A stretch of DNA of 64,000 nucleotides from Paraburkholderia unamae (GTDB lineage Bacteria; Pseudomonadota; Gammaproteobacteria; Burkholderiales; Burkholderiaceae). Below, one piece after another: positions 27,486 through 37,600 of this stretch; position 1 is the stretch's first letter; each line of letters opens with the position of its first letter. The DNA lies in assembly GCF_003268775.1 (NCBI RefSeq), contig NZ_QLSU01000005.1, positions 1 through 64,000 on the forward strand, read 5' to 3'. The position numbers and the translations under genes were made by a program. The notes beneath the pieces are model-generated. The model was not told where the DNA came from and made no database searches. It saw nothing but the letters and a program-made list of their open reading frames with translations.

Positions 27486-29631
27486 TCAGTGAAAATTCCG
27501 GCTCTCGGTGGCGAGCCGGCCAAGTAGACGGCTGTGATCCTCCAGCCGTTGCGCGACGAGGTGCACCACCTCGCCCTCGCGCTGCACCACGCCCGCCACC
27601 GCCAGCAGCGACGACCCAAGCAACTCCTTGCGTTGCGACTCGACGAGCGCCGCATGCACGATCACGTTGATGGAACCCGTCTCGTCTTCGAGTGAAACGA
27701 AGATCGTGCCCTTCGCCGTGCCGGGCCGCTGCCGCACCGTGACGATGCCGCACACGCGCGCGAGCGTGCCGTGCCGGCTATGCGCGAGCTGCGCCGCCGT
27801 GCGAAAGCGCTGCTTCGCGAGACCTTGCCGCAGCAGTTCGAGCGGATGCCGGTTCAGCGTGAGGCGCAGGCTCGCATAATCGGCGACGATCTCCGCGCCT
27901 TCGGACGCACGCGGCAACGCGAGCGGCGCCTCGGCCACGGGCGCGTCGCGCAGCAGCGCCGGCACCGCATGCTGCGCGGTCACGGCCCACCACGCCTCGC
28001 GCCGGTGGCCCGCGATGCTCGCGAGCGCATTCGACGCCGCCAGCGCCTCCAGCTCACGCCGCGTGAGCGCCGCGCGGCGCGCGAGATCGTCGACGTCGGT
28101 GAACGGGGCCTCGGCGCGCGCCTGCATCACGCGGCGTGCCGCATCCTCCGAAAAACCTTTGATCAGGCTGAAGCCGAGCCGCACCGCCGGGCCGCGACGC
28201 CCATAGCGATGCGCCGGCAAGGCGATGCGAAAGCGCCGCGCGCAGCGCACGTGTGCGAGGTGACGGCCAAGGCGGCGCGCGAGTTCCGGCCGGTAATCCG
28301 GTAACGCGGCGCGCAGCCGTTGCGGGCGCAGCGCGGCATCGGCGTGCGCCGTGGCAGCGTCGAGCCGCTCGCCGGGCCGGTGGCGCCGCTCCAGCACCGA
28401 CTCCCAGTCGCTCAGCGCGATATCGGGCGCTCGCACCTGCACGCCGTGGCGCTTCGCGTCCTGCACGAGCTGCGAAGGCGAATAGAAGCCGAGCGGCTGA
28501 CTGTTCAGCAGTCCTGCCAGAAATGCCGCGGGCTCGTAGCGCTTGAGCCACGAACTCGTGTAGACGAGCAGCGCGAAACTCGCCGCATGACTCTCCGGAA
28601 AGCCATAGTCGCCGAAGCCCTCGATCTGCTTGCAGATGCGATCGGCGAACTCCTGCGAGTAGCCTTTCGCGCGCATGCGCTTCGTGAGATCGGCCTGATA
28701 CGGCCGCAGGTCGCCGTCGCGCCGCCATGCGGCCATCGCGCGGCGCAGCTTGTCGGCTTCCTCGCCGGTGTAGTCGGCGGCGACCATCGCGAGATGCATC
28801 ACCTGCTCCTGGAAGATCGGCACGCCGAGCGTGCGCTCCAGCACCGGACGCAACTCCTCCTTCGCGTATTCGACCTTTTCCTCGCCATGCCGGCGTTTCA
28901 GGTACGGATGCACCATGTCGCCCTGAATCGGCCCCGGCCGCACGATCGCCACCTGAATCACGAGATCGTAGTATTCGCGCGGCCTCAAACGCGGCAGCAT
29001 GCTCTGCTGCGCGCGCGACTCGATCTGGAACACGCCGACCGTGTCCGCGTGGCAGCACATCTCGTAGACGGCCTTGTCTTCGCGCGGAACGTCCTGCACG
29101 CGAAACTGCGGCAAACCGCGCCGAAGCGCGACGAATTCGAGCGAGCGCCGGATCGCCGAGAGCATGCCGAGCGCGAGCACATCCACTTTCAGGAGGCGCA
29201 GCGCGTCGATGTCGTCCTTGTCCCACTCGATCACGTAGCGGTCCTTCATCGCCGCGTTCTCGATCGGCACGAGGCGCGAAAGCTTGTCGCGCGCGATCAC
29301 GAAACCGCCCACGTGCTGCGAGAGATGGCGCGGAAAGCCGCGCAACTCGCGCGTGAGGCGGATGAGCTGCTGCGTGACGTGCGAGTCGGGCGAGAAACCC
29401 GCCTCCTCCAGATGGCGCGCGATCGAATCGGGGCCGTCCCACCACTGATGCGCGCCCGAAAGCTTCTCGACGAGCGTGTTGTCGAGCCCGAGCGCCTTGC
29501 CCACATCGCGCAGCGCGCTGCGCGAGCGATAGGTGATGAGCGTCGCGGCCAGCGCGGCGCGGCGCGTGCCGTACTTGCGATAGATGTACTGGATGACTTC
29601 CTCGCGGCGCTGATGCTCGAAATCGACGTCG
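27486..29631 (-). pseudogene. dnaE2: Resident error-prone DNA polymerase dnaE2, 5' end replaced by a mobile element
   Basis: About 715 residues of a DnaE2/ImuC polymerase that should have about 1,050. Reading toward its start, the sequence is normal (VDFEHQRREEVIQYIYRKYG) back to the aspartate codon at 29628-29630. Before that it turns into unrelated residues and a stop at 29670-29672. The intact family motif is PDIDVDFEH; only DVDFEH remains, so the first catalytic aspartate, the PHP domain and the start are lost. The rest, including HLSQHVGGFVI, KVDVLALGML, the GFGDYGFPESHAASFALLVY block and the OB-fold end (VTVRQRPGTAKGTIFVSLEDETGS), has no frameshift. It cannot encode an active polymerase. 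The cut was made by the element starting at 29,631. Confidence 0.93.
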
Positions 29632-29666
29632 TTATGATATCCCTCGATATCCTCCCGATATCGGGA
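29631..29666. repeat. Left boundary of the inserted element with three GATATC repeats
   Basis: dnaE2 identity stops at 29631. GATATC then occurs at 29636, 29646 and 29657, a spacing of 10-11 bp (one helical turn), and the last copy lies inside the perfect 12-bp palindrome cccgatatcggg (29654-29665). Such phased repeats at an element tip would suit recombinase arm or core binding. The PDID-coding DNA of dnaE genes is itself a near palindrome, as seen in the element's own copy (gatatcgatatc at 42002). Confidence 0.6.
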
Positions 29667-29711
29667 TTTTTAAAATGGGGCAAGCCCGCGAAGCGGGCGC
29701 GCCAGTCTCAA

Positions 29712-29787
29712 GTGTGGTCAACTTCGGAACCGGCCAAAAAGCCGGCTGTACACAGGCTTGACCTGTGTACAGCGAAGTTGTCCACAC
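29712..29787. other. 76-nt sequence able to form a three-way junction
   Basis: Outer arms gtgtggtcaacttcg (29712-29726) and cgaagttgtccacac (29773-29787) pair at 14 of 15 positions. Between them sit two complete hairpins: ccggc/gccgg with a 6-nt A-rich loop (29730-29745) and ctgtacacagg/cctgtgtacag with a 5-nt loop (29746-29772). Only three bases (gaa) are unpaired at the junction. It lies between the element tip and the recombinase operon. It could be a folded DNA site or a structured leader RNA. Confidence 0.6.
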
Positions 29788-29820
29788 GGGGTGAACCTAC
29801 GGTTTTTCGTCAATCACTTA

Positions 29821-29840
29821 AAAAACGCTTGTGCGTTTTT
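29821..29840. terminator. Hairpin with A- and T-runs before the recombinase operon
   Basis: Perfect 8-bp stem aaaaacgc / gcgttttt with a TTGT loop, symmetrical, so it can act as a terminator on either strand. It may shield the recombinase genes from read-through or stop transcripts leaving the element into dnaE2. Confidence 0.55.
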
Positions 29841-29903
29841 CTTGTATCTACGTTGCGGGAATCCTATCGTGTACTGATACTACTGATAGCGAGCGAGGCT
29901 CCC

Positions 29904-31358
29904 GTGGCCCACCAGCGGTTCTGGTCGATCAAGTATGTATGGACGGTCGAGTTCCCCAATACGAAATTTCCGCTCGTTTTCTTGAACGGCTCTCCCGGCT
30001 TTCTAATTAATCAATGGGTCGCGTTCTTACTGAACGCGGGCATTAAGCAATCACTTTTTGATGAAATGCTTCGGGCCGTCCTCGGACTTTTCGAATACTG
30101 CCTCGCGAAGTTCGGCGACCGACCGCTCTCGGAAAGCGAATCCGTCGATCTAGTGATTGGCTTCCTAGCGGCAAAACAGAAAGGCACTGATCGACCAGAA
30201 GCGGAAATGGGCCTCGGCCTTGATTGGAGGCCGGTTGGTTATAAGACCGTGCAACGCTACATTTCTGCGTTAAGAGAGTTTGACAAGTTCCAGGTTACGT
30301 TTCACGGAGCGTCTCCGTTGCTTCAAGTCGAGGCCCGCCTTTTAAGCAACTGGGAGAAGTACGCCGAATTCCAGCGGCGGACCAAATTTGATCTTCTTCT
30401 TCACTTATTCCCGGGGCGGAAGCACGATAAAACGGTAGTCGTTCCAGTTGCTCCAGACGCACATGGCGGCAAGAAGCGGAGAGACTTCCTGTCCCCGAAG
30501 TCGTTCCCTCTCGATCGGTTCGTTGATCTCGTGGAGTCGACTCCGAACCCGCGGGACAAGATGCTGTTTTTGCAGCTTTTTGGACTGGGGATGCGAGAGT
30601 CCGAGCCACTTCATTTATTTCTCGCTGACGTTATGGGTACGAGTCCGCTCGGTGAAGCTCGTATCCGGCTTGATGATCCCGAGACCGGAGAGTGGCGCTG
30701 GGAGGACAGCAAGGGGCATCGCCATCATGCCACTCGCGCTGCCTACCTTGAAAAAGAGTGGAAGAACACCGTCTTCCGTGCCTCGCTCCCAGACCTATAT
30801 TGCCTGCGCCCCCGCAACAAGTATCGTGGGCACGGTGGAATGCGCGTCGGCTTCAAAGGGATGACATTCCACGATAGCCCTGGAGCTACCACCGAAATGT
30901 TTGGCTATGAGGCGCATTGGATCGATCCACGCATCGGAATCTATTTTCGAAAATGCCTCAACGAGTATCTCCGCGAGAACTTCTACGGCAAGCCGAAGAA
31001 GTGGCCGTTTCATCCATGGCTCTACATCCAGCTTGACCGAAACACGTTTGGGATGCCGCTGACGATACCGGCGTTGAAGAAGGTGTGGGATCGGGCCATA
31101 CAGCGTCTTGGCCTTGAGCATCTTTCTCTTGGACCGCATTCGTTGCGTCACCTCGCGGGTTATTACTGCGCGACAGTTTTAAGGCTTTCCAAGGACATGA
31201 CCCAGGTACTTCTGCGTCACGCCCGGCTGACAAGCACAGAGGATTACTACCACTTGTCGCCCTCTGAGGTACGACGGCAGATTATCAAGGGCGTTTCCGG
31301 AGTTGAGCTTCCTGAAACAAGGCTGACTCTCGATGTTCCCGCACATTGGACCTCTTAG
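29904..31358 (+). CDS. Tyrosine recombinase, GmtY-like (first gene of the element operon)
   Basis: 484 residues from a GTG at 29904 (AGCGAGG 6 bases upstream); the frame is open far upstream, but that part is antisense to dnaE2. The C-terminal phage-integrase domain has a full catalytic set: Arg231 (GLGMRESEP), His412-x2-Arg415 (PHSLRHLAGYY), His439 (LLRHARL) and Tyr448 or Tyr449 (STEDYYHL). The N-terminal half has a core-binding helical look (VGYKTVQRYISALREFDKF). It should cut and join DNA at the element ends. The next gene starts 18 bp downstream. It resembles the recombinase of gamma-mobile-trio systems; that name is from memory, not a search. Confidence 0.85.
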   Translation: MAHQRFWSIKYVWTVEFPNTKFPLVFLNGSPGFLINQWVAFLLNAGIKQSLFDEMLRAVLGLFEYCLAKFGDRPLSESESVDLVIGFLAAKQKGTDRPEAEMGLGLDWRPVGYKTVQRYISALREFDKFQVTFHGASPLLQVEARLLSNWEKYAEFQRRTKFDLLLHLFPGRKHDKTVVVPVAPDAHGGKKRRDFLSPKSFPLDRFVDLVESTPNPRDKMLFLQLFGLGMRESEPLHLFLADVMGTSPLGEARIRLDDPETGEWRWEDSKGHRHHATRAAYLEKEWKNTVFRASLPDLYCLRPRNKYRGHGGMRVGFKGMTFHDSPGATTEMFGYEAHWIDPRIGIYFRKCLNEYLRENFYGKPKKWPFHPWLYIQLDRNTFGMPLTIPALKKVWDRAIQRLGLEHLSLGPHSLRHLAGYYCATVLRLSKDMTQVLLRHARLTSTEDYYHLSPSEVRRQIIKGVSGVELPETRLTLDVPAHWTS

Positions 31359-31376
31359 CGAAGCCTGGAGCCCACG

Positions 31377-33923
31377 ATGCGAAGTAGCGGTAACGAATCG
31401 CCGGCAGGCAGCGACACAAACGGGCTTGCGCATCCTGGATGGCAAAGCTTCATGCGTATTCTCGACGAGACCAGTGCATCCGGAAAAAAGCACCAACGCG
31501 CGCAAGTTCAAAGCCTACTTGGCTGGTGCGAAGAACGCGGTATAGGTTCACCCGACGAGATCAGGGCTTCCGACATTCTCGACCCCTGCGCGCCGGATCG
31601 CGATGATACTTTCAATGCGTGGCTTTGGGCGCGCATTAGAGAGGGAAGTCTCAAGGAAGGGACCGCGTCTATCTACTGGAACACCGCTTCGCGCGCTTTT
31701 TCCCTTGTAGTCAATTCTCTCAAGCTCTCAGCCGATACTGCACTGCCCCTTGCGGAAAATCCCTTCGAACCGCACCAAAACCCGTTTCGATGCTTATTTG
31801 GAAGCCCAACTTCGAAGAACCGCCTGCCGGAAACGTTACAAGAAGCGCTATTGAACGTTTTGCTTGATCCTGGCCCAGACGGTGTACCGACCTACGCGTG
31901 GATTAAATCATATTTCAAACAGGACTGGTTTTATCCTCAGATCGACGGTAAGACACTCGCGGAGAAAGTCTGGTGTCCCTCTCGCGCCAACGCTCTCGCG
32001 CTGCTACTGATGCTTCCTCTACGTGTGAAGCAGGTTAGATGGCTGGATCGCGGCCTGTTCGACACGGAGGTCTGGAGCGTCGACCAACGTTGCTATGTTC
32101 CAAATGAGCACCCACTTAAGAATTGGAGATACAAGGACGGAACTTCCCATCTGGAACGATTCGGAAGACCATCTGGCGTGCTGCAGAATCTCTCCGACCT
32201 GCTCGTCAAGAGCGCCCAGTTGGGGCTGTTCATCAATACCTCCAAGGTACCGATGTGGTCGCCAGAGAGCAGACGAGGTTACGACATGGCATGGCCATAT
32301 ATCGAGCCAGCACACATTACGCAAGTTGGCAAAGACGTCGCACTCTGGCTGAACCGCCCGTACTCCATCATCTTCGAGCAAATCCGCTGGATGAATCGAT
32401 ACGCTCCTAACCCTCGTCCTGTGAGCTTCGCTGATACGTGGGAGGACCGGAGCCAAGTGAATGAAAGGTACTTCGATCAACTTCCGTGTTTCACCCCTCT
32501 TTTCGCCGACTTATCGGCAATGAGAGACGTCGAAGACGCGTCCGGAAACGGGTTTCATATACCAGTCTCAAGGGATCTGATTGGGAAGGCTTTCTCGGCG
32601 CTATCTCTTGAGACAGAGCGACGGTACGCGCTCGAAGATCGACATGTTGTGCTCACCAAACCGAGCACCTCGAGCAGAGCGGTTAATGGGCGGCTTCACG
32701 CGTATGAGCTCCACGGGCTAAGGGTCGCGGGAATCTCGAGGCTCATCGAATCGGGCGTCCCGGTTAGTGTCGTTCAGGAATATATCTCGGACCACGCGAC
32801 CGCCGTGATGATGTTCCACTATAAACGGGCTGATCGACAAACGCTCAAGTCAACGATCATCGCTTCACTTCAGCGGAAGCAGAACGTTCATCGCTGGCGC
32901 GAACAGCGCGAGAGGCTTTCCACTCGTCCCGAAGTGTGGTCCTGCAATTATCATCAGAAAGAGCATCGCGGAAACGGGTTGCTCGACACGTACATTGGCT
33001 GGATCTTCGTCCCTGGCGGCATCTGCCCGGTTTGTGGCGCGCTTTGCGAAGTTGGTCATGTAAACAAGTCATCAGATCCCGACCAGTCAACGGAGCATTA
33101 TTCTCCGGTTGAGGGAGGTTGCGGTAACTGCAGATTTTTCAGCACTGGGCCTGCGTTTATCGTTGATCAGGCACTCGCAATGAACGAGTTGATGCTCGAA
33201 CTTCGGATGCACGCCCGCAGCCGTCGGGCACTCGTACAGGCACGTTCGGAGATTTCATGGGACGACGTCCCCGGCCTGAGAGAGGATGAGCGGCGTGAAC
33301 TTGCCATTGCGAAGGAGCGCTTACAGGACGAGATCGCGGCTATTGACCGACTGTGTGAACCGACGATACTGGAATGGGTCAATCGCTATCGTATGTTCTC
33401 TGACTCGATGGAACAACTCAGTTATTCGAACGACACGGGTTCGGCTATCGAAGAAGAATCACTCGCCAAGACCCGTTTAGTGTCCTCTGGCTCGAGCGAT
33501 GACATTCAGCATGAGATAGAAATCAAACTTGAGGAAGCCGGGGAGTTCGCGCTGGCGCTAAACATCCTGGATGCCGCAACCATTCACGGCGGCCTTGAAC
33601 ACGCATCTTCTCTATCAAAGGACGTTTGCTGTGACTTCATGGAACGAATCCTTCGCGCGGAGGGATCGCGATCGCTTCTAATGGATATCCGTGATCCTCG
33701 CGCACGCGCCGAAGCGGCTCACGCTCTAGCGACGATGGCTGAAAGCATGGTCGGAGGACGTGCCGTGCAAGAAGCGATTGACCGCCGCGGCCCTCTTCCT
33801 TTCGACCGAAAGCAGCAGCGCGCATTCTTACAACTCGCATCAGAGATCGTTTCCCGATCGCCTTCGCCCGAAGGCTCGCTGGTCCCATCCACTGACCGTT
33901 TCATAGAGGGGAACAAGAATTGA
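31377..33923 (+). CDS. Large tyrosine-recombinase-like protein, GmtZ / VPA1269-like
   Basis: 848 residues. The middle carries a degenerate integrase domain: Arg216 (LPLRVKQVRWLDRG), His446-x2-Arg449 (LHGLRVAGISRL), His473 (ISDHATAV) and Tyr482 (MMFHYKRAD). The C-terminal third is not integrase-like: it has cysteine clusters CPVCGALC and GGCGNCRFF that could bind zinc, then a long helical region. The whole length is a paralogue of the C-terminal 830 residues of the gene at 34681. ATG 31377 is the start. The stop overlaps the next gene's TTG start. Related proteins are partner recombinases in GMT-type elements. Confidence 0.8.
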   Translation: MRSSGNESPAGSDTNGLAHPGWQSFMRILDETSASGKKHQRAQVQSLLGWCEERGIGSPDEIRASDILDPCAPDRDDTFNAWLWARIREGSLKEGTASIYWNTASRAFSLVVNSLKLSADTALPLAENPFEPHQNPFRCLFGSPTSKNRLPETLQEALLNVLLDPGPDGVPTYAWIKSYFKQDWFYPQIDGKTLAEKVWCPSRANALALLLMLPLRVKQVRWLDRGLFDTEVWSVDQRCYVPNEHPLKNWRYKDGTSHLERFGRPSGVLQNLSDLLVKSAQLGLFINTSKVPMWSPESRRGYDMAWPYIEPAHITQVGKDVALWLNRPYSIIFEQIRWMNRYAPNPRPVSFADTWEDRSQVNERYFDQLPCFTPLFADLSAMRDVEDASGNGFHIPVSRDLIGKAFSALSLETERRYALEDRHVVLTKPSTSSRAVNGRLHAYELHGLRVAGISRLIESGVPVSVVQEYISDHATAVMMFHYKRADRQTLKSTIIASLQRKQNVHRWREQRERLSTRPEVWSCNYHQKEHRGNGLLDTYIGWIFVPGGICPVCGALCEVGHVNKSSDPDQSTEHYSPVEGGCGNCRFFSTGPAFIVDQALAMNELMLELRMHARSRRALVQARSEISWDDVPGLREDERRELAIAKERLQDEIAAIDRLCEPTILEWVNRYRMFSDSMEQLSYSNDTGSAIEEESLAKTRLVSSGSSDDIQHEIEIKLEEAGEFALALNILDAATIHGGLEHASSLSKDVCCDFMERILRAEGSRSLLMDIRDPRARAEAAHALATMAESMVGGRAVQEAIDRRGPLPFDRKQQRAFLQLASEIVSRSPSPEGSLVPSTDRFIEGNKN

Positions 33924-34639
33924 GATCGAACGAAACAGCCGAGGCAATTTACATGAGGCTGTTCGAGCAGGTCGGCCCCAAGGCTCGATCGAGCCTTGAA
34001 CGGATAAAGAAGGCGTGCGACCAAATCGAGCTAGCCAAAGGGACAATGAACTACAGCCGCGTTGCAGCAGTGGCCACGGAACAATTTGGAGGACCTCGGC
34101 CCCAAACGATACAGAACAATAGCGAGCTTAAGCTGTATATCGCCGCGCGAATGAGTGAGTATGCGGCGCACTTGTCTAAACGGCATCGCGATCCGCGGCG
34201 AAGCAATCCTCAATCGGCTCATCCCCGGCAACCCGACGCTTATCCGGCTGAAGGATTAGACCCGAAGGTCCGACTTTGCATCGACTTGTTACGCGATGAC
34301 AACACCAGGCTCGTTACGGAGAACAAGAATTTATCGCTCTTGCTAGAACGAGAAACGAAGACACGTCCAGTTTCTCTCACGTCCGCATTTGCACTCGGCC
34401 CAACTGAGGATCTCTCGCTACCAATCGAGATTCTCCCCCAAACGTCCGATATGCCTGTGCCACTTCTCTCCGCTTTGCGAACTGTTTTCAAAGGGGAGGT
34501 GGCGGCCTTGCGCGTGGAGCGACGGGACAACCTCACGTGTCTTGTCGCCTGCGCGCCTAGCGATTTGAGGGTCCTACTTACACCCGCTCAATGGGAGTCG
34601 GCGAAGGAGTGGATCGCGGGACTTGGCGATGATAATTGA
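33920..34639 (+). CDS. Small partner protein of the recombinases, GmtX-like
   Basis: 239 residues from a TTG that overlaps the upstream stop (TTGA); the same TTGA overlap occurs at its own end. The N-terminal 75 residues (SSLERIKKACDQIELAKGTMNYSRVAAVATEQFGGPRPQTI) look like a DNA-binding helix-turn-helix. A hinge rich in Arg/Pro/Ser follows, then a short coiled-coil stretch (LLRDDNTRLVTENKNLSLLLERE) and a C-terminal domain of no known family. Such a layout fits an accessory or recombination-directionality protein. TnpC of Tn554 and GmtX of GMT islands hold the same position. Confidence 0.65.
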   Translation: MRSNETAEAIYMRLFEQVGPKARSSLERIKKACDQIELAKGTMNYSRVAAVATEQFGGPRPQTIQNNSELKLYIAARMSEYAAHLSKRHRDPRRSNPQSAHPRQPDAYPAEGLDPKVRLCIDLLRDDNTRLVTENKNLSLLLERETKTRPVSLTSAFALGPTEDLSLPIEILPQTSDMPVPLLSALRTVFKGEVAALRVERRDNLTCLVACAPSDLRVLLTPAQWESAKEWIAGLGDDN

Positions 34640-34680
34640 CGCTCGAGCATCTTCGTGCTCGCTGTAGGGAGCTACATACG

Positions 34681-37600
34681 ATGGACAAAGCTGAACTCAA
34701 TGCTTCCGCGGTCACACGAGACCTTAGCGTACTCGATAGAGCCGTGGGCTATTGGTCTAAGTCGGAGGTCCTTTTCAACACGAGCCAGAAGGTGGTTATT
34801 CTGGATAGCTCATTGAATTCAAGTGACCTTTTGAAACTTTCTGAGGATCTTGGCTCGGAGTATATCAAGCAATCACTAACAGCCCTCGCAACGCGACTTC
34901 TCACCGAATTCGGTGAAGATTTCGTCGCCAATGACGAATTGTCCTTCGAGCTCCCCGACATCGAGTTTAAGTTGAAGAGATCGGCGCTTGCCCGATTTGG
35001 GCTAAATATCGGTTACCAGGAACGCGGAAAAGCGTGGATCGGTATTGCACGACTCGTATCAAAAATACCTGATTTGGATCTACCTGGAAGAATCGATACC
35101 CTATCCGATATATTTTTAAAATTGCATAAATCTCGCGATATTACAGTCAGGTTTCAATATAAATCTCATAATCTATCATTTTTCAATTCCACTGAAGTTA
35201 ATAGATTTTTAGAGAAGCTTCGCCCTCTCGAAATCGAAAATGCGTTGGAATTTTTGCTGCAAATAGCAAGATTTACATTTGATCATAAGTTCCCACGCAA
35301 TGAAGTTCTTTCGCGTAACGTCGCGCCCCTCAAACTGCTGGATGAGCTCGGGGTAACTCCACTTCAGACAACTCACGAAATCGCACTTTACAAGGTCTTG
35401 CACATAGCTTACGCAGCGGAAGTTCTTCTCGCAGCCCTAGCGCTAAATCGTTCGATACTGCTTTCCTACGATACGATTCCATGTAGGGCTGCCGCTGAAA
35501 CGCTTGATAAGGTCTTTTCCCTTACAGACTCACCGTTCACGACTTCCGATCGTCGTTTGATTCGGGGTGTCACTTTCACGTCTACGATCCGCTCGCCTTT
35601 TGATTTTCCGGAGAACATAGTAGAACGAACAAACTATCTTCTTAAGCGAGGTGTAACAAGCTCAATGGTTCTCTACCGATCGTCCATTGAGGCAATACAG
35701 TTATCGAGGAGGGATCTTCCGCCCTGGCCTCTGTCGCTTCTTGACGGCAGGAAATCCGCCCGCGCATTGGTTAGGGCCGAGTTCGAGGTTCCAATCAGCA
35801 GTAAGCCCCGCAACGAACCTGAGACGCGGCACAAGCCCAGAAGTCCCGCCGAGTTGAGAGCGTCTGCCGGACGGTTGGGCGGCGAGTGGAACAGATTCAC
35901 CCAGATCTTCGAGAACTCAAGTGCTTCCGGGGAGCAGCATTTCAATGCGGCAATGCGGACGATCGTGGACTGGGTAGAAGAAAGAGGATTTCGTACCCCC
36001 GGCGATATTGAGGCCAACGATCTCCTTAATTCTAACGCACCGCTTTGTGCAGGGAGTTTTTTCTCTCATCTTAAAAATCGGGTTGCATCCCAGAAGATAA
36101 GCGAATCGACCGCGTGGTCGTACTGGCATGAAGTGGCGCGTGCTTTCTCAATTGTAGCGAAAGCATTGCTTGTTTCGCCGGACGCGGGACTGCACTTGCC
36201 TGCTGATCCGTTCGAGGGAATCAAGAATCCTTTCTCGATAGACAGAGGCCCCAAGAGCCCGCGACCGCGTCTGCCACGTTCGGTCCAAGAGGACATGATT
36301 GAGATTCTCCTCGATCCTGATGAGGATGGGGATCCAACTTTTGAGTGGGCGAAGACCGCATGTCCTAACGATACTTTTATTAAGCGAGACAGTTTCAATA
36401 GCGAAGCCGAGATAGTGTGGTGTCCAACACGAGCGCGCCTGTTAGCGCTTTTGTTGATCGTTCCGTTGCGTCCCAAGCAAGTGCGATGGTTGGATAGAGG
36501 CCTGATGGACGAATGTATCTGGAGTTTTTTGACTCAATCGTATGTGACGAACACGCATCCCTTGTCCGCATGGCGATACGCGGATGGCTCGTCACATCTC
36601 CAGCGTTACGGTCGACCGAGTGGCGTCATACAACCCCTCACGGACGGCCTATTGGGGGTCGTTGAGCCTTGCATTTTCGTCTCCACAAACAAGACCCAAA
36701 TGTGGGCGCCCCGCGACCGCAAGGGCTATGAGCTTCCGTGGCCGTTCCTGTCCGAGGACGAAGCAGGTAGTCTTGGAGTCGAAACAGCTCGATGGATAAG
36801 GCTGCCATATGATCTTCTGCGCTCGCAGACGGAATGGATTAATGCGCATTACCCACATCCAACTCCGGTATTTTTCAATGATTCACGTTCTGATGAGGTT
36901 GCGGTCAATCAGAAACATTCCGAATTTCTTCCTGCATTCACCCCTCTTTTCCTTGACCTTTCCACGGAATTTTTCCGGAACGACAAAGGCCGAACGAAGC
37001 ACTACCTTCCCGTTTCGCACGCGAAAATTACAGAATTGTTCGACGCGCTCTGTGCCGAGACTGAAGATCGCCTCGCAGCTAAAGGTGAAACAGTTGAACT
37101 CACCCGAAAGACTACGGGTGGCAGAGTCAGTCTGTATGATATTTATAGCGTTCGACTGGCGGGGATTTCCTGGTTGATCGAGATGGGAGTGCCTATTCAC
37201 ATTGTGCAGGAACTGGTCGTCGCCCACCTCACCGCTGTGATGACCGCGCACTACAATCGCCCCGAGTCCCGCGGAGTTACCGAATTAATTATTAAAAATA
37301 TCTCTGAAAACCAGACTGTGTACGGCTGGGATCGGCACCGCGCCACGCTCGCTCATCAGGAAAAAAAGTGGACATTTAATCGTCAATACGCTCGGCATCG
37401 CGACGCGGATCTTCTGCTCCAGTTTTGGGGCTGGAAAATTGTCCCCGGCGGTATCTGCCCCCTTGGTGGAACGGGATGCCATGTTGCCATTCCTAACCTT
37501 GACGATTCCGACGCCCGCGCGAAACCACGTTTTTCCGCAATCATCGGAGGATGTGGAAACTGCCGATTCTTCAGTACCGGTCCGGCATTTCTCATACAGC

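Noticed and set aside
28320..29903. Long N-terminal part of an open frame (about 528 codons) joined to the first recombinase
   Set aside because: It is antisense to the dnaE2 remnant up to 29,631, has shadow composition (Arg, His and Ala rich), and crosses the junction. The recombinase homology starts only after 29,904.
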